Shown here: in pieces, positions 58,500 through 64,000 of the stretch
How the letters are laid out: every line of letters starts with the position of its first letter
Numbering within the stretch: position 1 is the first letter of the stretch
NCBI GenBank assembly: GCA_964588995.1
Contig: CAZPQM010000007.1
Span: forward strand, 1 to 64,000
Reading direction: 5' to 3'
Length of the DNA stretch: 64,000 nucleotides
DNA from: CAZPQM01 sp964588995
Lineage (GTDB): Bacteria > Pseudomonadota > Alphaproteobacteria > Rickettsiales > UBA8987
Notes under the pieces: generated by a model
Database searches by the model: none
The model's input: only the letters and a program-made list of their open reading frames with translations
What the model was told of the DNA's origin: nothing
Position numbers and translations under genes: made by a program

Positions 58500-60034
58500 T
58501 GATTTTTATGCCACCGAATAATGCAGGCGGCCAGGCTTAAACAAAACCCAATCAGAGCGAGTGGCACCAGCAGGCCATGCTTCGCATAAAAGGGAATGCG
58601 TTCATAGCGCACCGGCTCCGGCAATCGTACATCGATACTGCCCGGCTCATTCAGCGGAATCCTGTTTAAGATACGCCCGTAGCTGTCAATTGCTGCGGAA
58701 ATTCCTGTATTCGCCGCGCGGAATAAGGGTAATCCTTCCTCGATTGCGCGCAGCCGCACCATATGGAGGTGCTGAAATGGCCCGAGCGAATCGCCAAACC
58801 ACGCGTCGTTGGTGATGTTGACAATGAATTCCGGCTCCGTTCCCTCGGCCACCACCTTGCCCGGAAATATCCCTTCATAGCAAATGAGTGGACTGAACGG
58901 CGGAAGGTCATAGCCATGCAGCGCAACCGTTTCCACCCCCTCACCGCGCGAAAAATCCACCGCCCCTTCAGTAATCTTTTCTAAGAACGGAAACAGCGAG
59001 CGCAGCGGTACAAATTCGCCAAACGGAACGAGGTGATGCTTGTCGTAGTAACTGAGCGTTTCCCCTTCTCGGTTGAACATGAACATCGTGTTCCAGTATT
59101 GTGCCGCGCCGTCTTCGCCCCGCTCATAGCGAATGCTACCCGAAAGCAGCACCGACCCTTTTTTCGTTAGCGCATCAGCCAGCAAGTCGCGCACCTCTTT
59201 ATATTCACTCACGATCAGATTGATGCCCGATTCCGGCCAGATCACCAAGTCAGGCTCCAACTCACCGGCAATCGATAGTTGCTGATGACGCATGATATTA
59301 TCCAAACGTTCTTCAAAATCGCGCATTGGTTTCTGTTCGATATTACCTTGAACGATACGAACTAATGGCGCATCCAGCGACGCGGTTTCCGCCTGCTGTA
59401 AACGCATGGCACCAAACCCGTAGGGCAGAAAGACCAGCGTTAAAAATACGATCACAGCCACCACGAAACGTGTCTGCCTTGCCTTAACCAGATAAGGTAG
59501 CCCGGAAATTAGAATAAACAGCAGGCTTAGCCCGTAGACCCCCCAAATGCTCGCGGACTGAATAATCGGCAGGTTAAACATCCATGCATAACCGAGCAGA
59601 TTCCATGGAAAGCCGGTAAAAAGATGCGCGCGGGCTATTTCCAGCAGCACCCACAGACTGGCAAGAATCAGCAAGCGTGGAAGTCCTCTTGCCTGTACAT
59701 ACCATAATAGCCAGCTAACTACACCAATATACAGCGCCATCGCCGCCGGGATCAGCAGGATGGAGAACGGTATCAGCCATGCAAAACTGGCCGCGTCTAC
59801 AAGTAAGGAATTTGCAATCCAATACAACCCGAGCAGGTGATGACCAAAGCCGAACCACCAGCCAACCCAGAAGGCCTGCTTAGCTGAAACGACCTTATCA
59901 AGCAGCCACAACAGCAGCGAAATCGCCATCACCGCGGCAATGAGCAGGAAGATGGGAGCAAAAGCCAGCGTCAGCAGCATGCCGGCCAAAAAGGCCAGAC
60001 CGTACACGCTTCTAGGCTGTGAAAGCTGAATCAT
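58496..60034 (-). CDS. lnt: Apolipoprotein N-acyltransferase
   Basis: Lnt adds the third acyl chain to lipoproteins. The 512-residue protein has an N-terminal block of about seven membrane segments (residues 8-215) and a periplasmic nitrilase-like domain with the catalytic Glu in LVIWPESGINL, Lys in YYDKHHLVPFGEFVP and Cys in PLICYEGIFPG. A final membrane segment lies near the C-terminus. Its start overlaps the corC end by four bases, so it is the last gene of the miaB-phoH-ybeY-corC-lnt operon. Confidence 0.95.
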   Translation of the reverse strand: MIQLSQPRSVYGLAFLAGMLLTLAFAPIFLLIAAVMAISLLLWLLDKVVSAKQAFWVGWWFGFGHHLLGLYWIANSLLVDAASFAWLIPFSILLIPAAMALYIGVVSWLLWYVQARGLPRLLILASLWVLLEIARAHLFTGFPWNLLGYAWMFNLPIIQSASIWGVYGLSLLFILISGLPYLVKARQTRFVVAVIVFLTLVFLPYGFGAMRLQQAETASLDAPLVRIVQGNIEQKPMRDFEERLDNIMRHQQLSIAGELEPDLVIWPESGINLIVSEYKEVRDLLADALTKKGSVLLSGSIRYERGEDGAAQYWNTMFMFNREGETLSYYDKHHLVPFGEFVPLRSLFPFLEKITEGAVDFSRGEGVETVALHGYDLPPFSPLICYEGIFPGKVVAEGTEPEFIVNITNDAWFGDSLGPFQHLHMVRLRAIEEGLPLFRAANTGISAAIDSYGRILNRIPLNEPGSIDVRLPEPVRYERIPFYAKHGLLVPLALIGFCLSLAACIIRWHKNH

Positions 60035-60948
60035 GCGGCATTCTGCGCGGCGGGGTTAACGCGGCGAATGATCATCACACGCTTTATCCTTCTGGCATCG
60101 GCTTCCAGTATCTCAAATTCGAGCTTCTGCTCTTCGTCAAATTCGAGGGCGGTCACTTCCCCTACGGTAGGGACGCGCCCCAGCAAGGTAAATAACAGTC
60201 CGCCGAGGGTTTCGTAATCTTCCTCCTTATCCGGCAGGCGCAACTTCATGCCCAGATGATCCTCAAGATCAGGAACCTCAATTCGCGCCAGCGCTTCAAA
60301 GCGGTTGCGTCCGGTTTGCATGAATAACTCTCCCTGTTCTACATCATGCTCATCTTCAATTTCACCAACAATTTCTTCCATCACATCTTCCATGGTCAGC
60401 ATGCCCGCCGTACCGCCATATTCATCGACGACGATCGCAATATGCACCCGGCTGAGCTGCATTTTTACCAGCAACCCGCTGATCTTCATTGAGGGCGGCA
60501 CAAATAATGCCTGCCGGATCATCGCTTCCATATCATACGGCGTTTTTTCCGCCAGAACACGCAGCACGTCCTTGATATGGATAAATCCGGCAATGTCATC
60601 AAGCGTATGACGGTAGACCGGTACCCGGGTGTGCTGCTTTTCCAGCATGCATTGCTTAACCTCTTCAAAACTGGCTTCATAGTCCAGCGCCACAATATCC
60701 GAGCGCGGAACCATCACATTTTCTACTGTTAACTCGCTGAAGGAGAGCACATTCTGAATCATTTGCCGCTCTTCTTCCTCGATCGGCACGCCATTGCCTT
60801 CATGCTCCTCCATGACTTCTTCGAGCGATTCTTTTAAAGAGGATCGACTGCGGAAACCCAATGCCGACTTCAGTTTCTGCCAGCTGCTTTTGCGTGGACG
60901 CTCTTCTTCGCTCGCGTAGCCATTGCCTGTGGTGGGTTGCTCATTCAT
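60031..60948 (-). CDS. corC: CorC-like CBS domain protein
   Basis: A soluble member of the CorC/HlyC family implicated in Mg2+/Co2+ efflux or in envelope homeostasis. The 305-residue form starts MNEQPTTGNGY; the longer frame to 61071 lies inside ybeY. Residues 50-65 are acidic, two CBS domains (about 75-195) contain QNVLSFSELTVENVMVPRSD, and the C-terminal CorC_HlyC domain follows. Unlike the protein at 21718 it has no membrane domain. ybeY-corC-lnt is a conserved order. Confidence 0.91.
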   Translation of the reverse strand: MNEQPTTGNGYASEEERPRKSSWQKLKSALGFRSRSSLKESLEEVMEEHEGNGVPIEEEERQMIQNVLSFSELTVENVMVPRSDIVALDYEASFEEVKQCMLEKQHTRVPVYRHTLDDIAGFIHIKDVLRVLAEKTPYDMEAMIRQALFVPPSMKISGLLVKMQLSRVHIAIVVDEYGGTAGMLTMEDVMEEIVGEIEDEHDVEQGELFMQTGRNRFEALARIEVPDLEDHLGMKLRLPDKEEDYETLGGLLFTLLGRVPTVGEVTALEFDEEQKLEFEILEADARRIKRVMIIRRVNPAAQNAA

Positions 60949-61477
60949 GGGTATCGACCTCATAAGGATTGGGAATGGAGAGTGCATGTAATAAACGAAT
61001 TTCAAGTGCTTCCATCTCGGCAGCCTCCACATCCTCTTCATGATCGTAGCCGAGTAAATGCAGAATACCATGTATCAACAGATGGGTTGTGTGATGCGCA
61101 AACGGTTTTTGCTGCTCCGTGGCTTCACGGTTGCAGGTTGTGTAGGCAAGCGCCATATCGCCCAGTTCCGGCAACGCATTACCTGTATAAGATGCAAGCT
61201 CTTCCGGTAAGCTATTGGGGAATGATAAGATATTGGTAGGCTGGTCTTTACCGCGAAATTGCCTGTTCAATGTCTGAACCTGCTGATCGTCGGTGAAGAG
61301 AATATTGAGGGCGAATGCCGCTTTCGGTAACGAGACATTCTGTTTAAGCACCTGCAGCGCCTGCTCGCTTAGCCTTTTGATGTCGCATCGATCCGACCAG
61401 CGGGCATCGTCTATGATGATATTCAGCCTCGGTTCAGGCTCAGGTTCTTCTTCCTGCTTTAGCGCGGACGCTTCCAT
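60941..61477 (-). CDS. ybeY: Endoribonuclease YbeY
   Basis: YbeY is a zinc-dependent RNase for 16S rRNA 3' processing and ribosome quality control. The 178-residue protein has the metal-binding HGILHLLGYDHEED (three histidines) at about residues 134-147 and LNRQFRGKDQPTNILSFPN. The first 15 residues are acidic and not conserved. It overlaps phoH by 19 bases and corC by 8. Confidence 0.94.
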   Translation of the reverse strand: MEASALKQEEEPEPEPRLNIIIDDARWSDRCDIKRLSEQALQVLKQNVSLPKAAFALNILFTDDQQVQTLNRQFRGKDQPTNILSFPNSLPEELASYTGNALPELGDMALAYTTCNREATEQQKPFAHHTTHLLIHGILHLLGYDHEEDVEAAEMEALEIRLLHALSIPNPYEVDTHE

Positions 61478-62478
61478 TTGCTGTCATCCTCAAAACGTTC
61501 ATAAGCATTCACGATTTTTTCCGTCAGCGGGTGGCGTACTACATCCTCGCCGCTGAAATGGATTATTTTGATTTCCGTGACATCACCCAGTATCTCCAGC
61601 GCATCGCGGAAGCCGGAGCGTTGCCCTTTAGGCAGGTCGGTTTGCGATAAATCGCCGGTAAGCGTCATGCTTGTACCCTCACCCAGTCGCGTTAAGAACA
61701 TTTTCATCTGTGCCGGCGTCGTGTTCTGCGCCTCATCCAGAATCACTGCGGCATTGCGCAATGTGCGTCCGCGCATAAAGGCTAACGGAGCCACTTCGAT
61801 TTCGCCAATCTCGATAAGTTTCAACGTTTTCTCAGGCCCCAGAAAATCATAGAGTGCATCATAAAGTGGCTGTAAATAAGGATCGACTTTTTCTTTCAAA
61901 TCCCCCGGCAGAAAGCCAAGATTCTCACCCGCCTCAACCGCGGGCCGAGAAAGAATGATCCGCTCCACTTCGCCGCTGATAAACTTTGAAACGGCCACGG
62001 CCACCGCCAGATAGGTTTTCCCCGTCCCTGCCGGGCCGGAACCGAACACAACATCATAGTGATTTAACGATTCCAGATAATCAGCCTGCGTCGGTGTGTA
62101 GGGTTTAATCGATTTCTTAAGCGTTGCAATAGGTTTTCCGTTTATTCCATTGTTCTTATGTGTATTCTCTTTCTTTCGTTTTACTTTCTTTTCGACAAAA
62201 CGCGCCTCATCATCCTGCGATAACATACGGATCATCGCGTCGATCTCTCCTTCCGGAATGATCTCGCCACCGTTTAAACGCTCGTAAAGCTGGCGCAGTA
62301 CCGCCTTTGAAACGGCGACACTTTTCGGCGCACCGGAAATCGATACGTTACCGCCGCGCGAGGAGACGTTCACCCCTAACTTATCCTGCAATTTTTTGAG
62401 GTTTTTATCCTGCTCGCCGTAGAGATCGGCCAGAATCGCGTTATTGGCAAAGGCCAGTTTGATGGATTGCTGCTCCAC
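61459..62478 (-). CDS. PhoH-like ATPase
   Basis: PhoH/YbeZ is a P-loop NTPase that partners with YbeY; RNA helicase activity has been reported for the family. The 339-residue protein has Walker A GPAGTGKTYLAVAVAV, Walker B AAVILDEAQNTTPAQMKMFL and GDLSQTDLPKGQRSGF, and an N-terminal KH-like domain (residues 10-100). Length is normal. Sixteen bases after miaB. Confidence 0.94.
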   Translation of the reverse strand: MEQQSIKLAFANNAILADLYGEQDKNLKKLQDKLGVNVSSRGGNVSISGAPKSVAVSKAVLRQLYERLNGGEIIPEGEIDAMIRMLSQDDEARFVEKKVKRKKENTHKNNGINGKPIATLKKSIKPYTPTQADYLESLNHYDVVFGSGPAGTGKTYLAVAVAVSKFISGEVERIILSRPAVEAGENLGFLPGDLKEKVDPYLQPLYDALYDFLGPEKTLKLIEIGEIEVAPLAFMRGRTLRNAAVILDEAQNTTPAQMKMFLTRLGEGTSMTLTGDLSQTDLPKGQRSGFRDALEILGDVTEIKIIHFSGEDVVRHPLTEKIVNAYERFEDDSKWKRPR

Positions 62479-62493
62479 TATTCTATTCCTCGA

Positions 62494-63876
62494 CTAGGCA
62501 TGAGCGGCCACCTTCTCCACATCAGGCGTTACAACATCGCCGGATAGCCCGTTCGCGAACGCATCGGTGATTAGGACATCAACCATATCACCCTTTTGCA
62601 CCGCAGGGTCCTGAATATGCACGGCTTGCATAAAGGGTGAGCGGCCGACGAGCTGCCCTGCTTTACGGCCTTCACGATCAAACAATACGGGTATTGCCTG
62701 CCCTATGCAAGTTGCATTGAACGCCTGTTGCTGATCATTGAGCAATGCCTGCAAACGCTGTAAACGCTCGCTTTTGATAGCTTCCGGAACCGAATCTTCC
62801 CGTGTCGCAGCGGGGGTGCCGGGTCGCGGGCTGTACTTAAAGGAATAGGCCTGCGCGTAGTTTACCGCTTCCACCAGCTGCATGGTACCCTCAAAATCCG
62901 CATCACTTTCGCCAGGGAAACCAACGATAAAATCCGAGGAGAACTGCATCAACGGTTGATACGCTCTGAACCGTTCGATCAAACGCAGGTAATCGTCGCG
63001 CGTATGTTTGCGATTCATTTCTTTCAGCACCTTATCGGACCCCGCCTGCACCGGCAAATGCAGAAACGGCATCAGTTCTGGAATATCACGGTGCGCTTCT
63101 AATAGCTCTTCATCGACATCGCGCGGGTGCGACGTCGTGTAGCGAATGCGCTTAAGACCCGGAATATCGGCGAGTTGCCCGATTAAGCGGCCGAGCGACC
63201 AGCTTTTACCGTCCGGCCCCTGCCCGTGATAGGCATTTACATTCTGTCCGAGCAAGGTAATTTCCTTGGCTCCGCGCTCGACTAACATGAGCGCCTCGCG
63301 GTATACCTCATTTATCGGGCGCGAAAACTCTGCGCCGCGTGTGTAAGGAACTACACAGAACGTACAGAATTTATCGCAACCTTCCTGCACGGTCAGAAAC
63401 GCTGACGCGCCCTGCGACTTGCCTTCTTCCGGCAACTTGTCAAATTTCTCATGCGTGGCAAAATCCAGCTCGGTGACGTTCTCATGCCGTTGTGCCTTTG
63501 CGTTTGCAATCATCTGCGGCAGACGTTGATAGGATTGCGGCCCGACGACAAAATCCACATACGGCGCACGTCTTTTAATCTCCTCACCCTCCGCCTGTGC
63601 GACACAACCTGCAACCGCGATATAGGTCGGCTGACCGGCTTCTTTGCGAGCCTCTTTAATTTTTCGGATACGCCCCAGCTCGGAATAAACCTTTTCCGCC
63701 GCCTTCTCGCGAATATGGCACGTATTCAACACGACCAGCTCGGATTCATCAAGCTGATCCGTCGTTTCAAAGCCGTGGGTAGCAAGCATGTCCGACATAC
63801 GTGCCGAATCATAAAAATTCATCTGGCAGCCATAGGTCTTTACATAAAGCTTTGATGGTGATTGCTGTGATTTCAT
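62494..63876 (-). CDS. miaB: tRNA-2-methylthio-N6-dimethylallyladenosine synthase MiaB
   Basis: MiaB is a radical-SAM enzyme that adds the methylthio group to A37. The 460-residue protein has the N-terminal cluster cysteines (TYGCQMNFYDS, LNTCHIREKAA, VAGCVAQAEG), the radical-SAM motif CDKFCTFC, and a C-terminal TRAM domain (about residues 380-445). A TTACCA-N18-TATAAA promoter candidate at 63918-63889 would leave only about six bases of leader. First gene of the miaB-phoH-ybeY-corC-lnt operon. Confidence 0.95.
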   Translation of the reverse strand: MKSQQSPSKLYVKTYGCQMNFYDSARMSDMLATHGFETTDQLDESELVVLNTCHIREKAAEKVYSELGRIRKIKEARKEAGQPTYIAVAGCVAQAEGEEIKRRAPYVDFVVGPQSYQRLPQMIANAKAQRHENVTELDFATHEKFDKLPEEGKSQGASAFLTVQEGCDKFCTFCVVPYTRGAEFSRPINEVYREALMLVERGAKEITLLGQNVNAYHGQGPDGKSWSLGRLIGQLADIPGLKRIRYTTSHPRDVDEELLEAHRDIPELMPFLHLPVQAGSDKVLKEMNRKHTRDDYLRLIERFRAYQPLMQFSSDFIVGFPGESDADFEGTMQLVEAVNYAQAYSFKYSPRPGTPAATREDSVPEAIKSERLQRLQALLNDQQQAFNATCIGQAIPVLFDREGRKAGQLVGRSPFMQAVHIQDPAVQKGDMVDVLITDAFANGLSGDVVTPDVEKVAAHA

Positions 63877-63929
63877 AGGCGTTATGCGTTTATAACAGAT
63901 TTCACATAGAGATGGTAATAGAAAATAAC

Positions 63930-64000
63930 TTAGAGTGTGGTCTCATGCACTCTGCCCTGGTGCACATAGACATAGCGGGAGGAGCCATCAGCCTGTTTTA
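63930..64000 (-). CDS. Unidentified gene, C-terminal end only
   Basis: On the minus strand 22 codons are open from the window edge to TAA at 63932-63930, reading DGSSRYVYVHQGRVHETTL at the end. The composition looks coding, and the stop is 53 bases from miaB in the same direction. Too short to identify; in related genomes fur or an acyltransferase gene often lies here, but the residues do not let me confirm either. Confidence 0.35.
   Translation of the reverse strand, partial: KQADGSSRYVYVHQGRVHETTL

Overview
The window is a stretch of a bacterial chromosome from an alphaproteobacterium that I cannot place below class. The class call rests on gene order and marker families: a str/S10/spc/alpha ribosomal block without rpsD or rpmJ, pal-cpoB-tilS-ftsH-glmM, hflK-hflC-degP, miaB-phoH-ybeY-corC-lnt, ubiK/lgt/midA/pgeF, leuA beside mreBCD-mrdA-rodA, and an Usg-family gene. 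Complete-looking aroB, aroK, leuA, proC and thiD genes argue against a strongly reduced obligate symbiont. Base composition looks moderate and fairly even.

Layout. 1-14311: the last codons of tuf, then 27 genes for ribosomal proteins, SecY, adenylate kinase and RpoA, all on the plus strand and closed by a hairpin terminator. 14313-21712: Pal and CpoB envelope proteins, TilS, FtsH, GlmM, ThiD, L31 and RNase HI. 21718-24591, minus: aroK-aroB and a CNNM/CorC membrane protein. 24709-29985, plus: a 59-residue membrane protein, XerD, an esterase, Usg, a glycosyltransferase, an O-antigen-ligase-like protein and YgfZ. 29937-34535, minus: Obg, L27, L21, a DUF445 protein, and the two subunits of a 3-oxoacid CoA-transferase separated by an inserted four-helix-bundle (S23-type) gene. 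34754-37348: a large secreted serralysin-type protease. 37359-47347, minus: a GGDEF protein, HtpG, the cell-shape cluster and leuA. 47370-51103: an EnvZ-like kinase without a partner regulator, a phasin, ProC and a UbiK-like protein with a histone-H1-like tail. 51234-53857, plus: Lgt, MidA-like methyltransferase, PgeF. 53854-64000: DegP-type protease, HflC, HflK, Mrp, Lnt, CorC, YbeY, PhoH, MiaB and the end of one more gene.

Most of the window is housekeeping: translation, protein export and quality control (SecY, FtsH, HflKC, DegP, HtpG), wall and shape (GlmM, Mre/Rod/PBP2, PgeF), and lipoprotein maturation (Lgt, Lnt, Pal). Phasin together with ScoAB hints at polyhydroxybutyrate/acetoacetate metabolism.

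The least ordinary features are the S23-type cassette bounded by 27-bp imperfect inverted repeats between scoA and scoB; the RTX protease carrying seven FG-GAP-like repeats between two RTX blocks; charged low-complexity tails on several ribosomal proteins and on the UbiK-like protein; two intergenic palindromic elements; a near-perfect palindrome beside a strong phasin promoter; and a heat-shock-type promoter for htpG. I saw no CRISPR array, rRNA or tRNA gene, prophage or transposase, and no recognisable new multi-gene defence system. No gap between genes exceeds about 300 bases.
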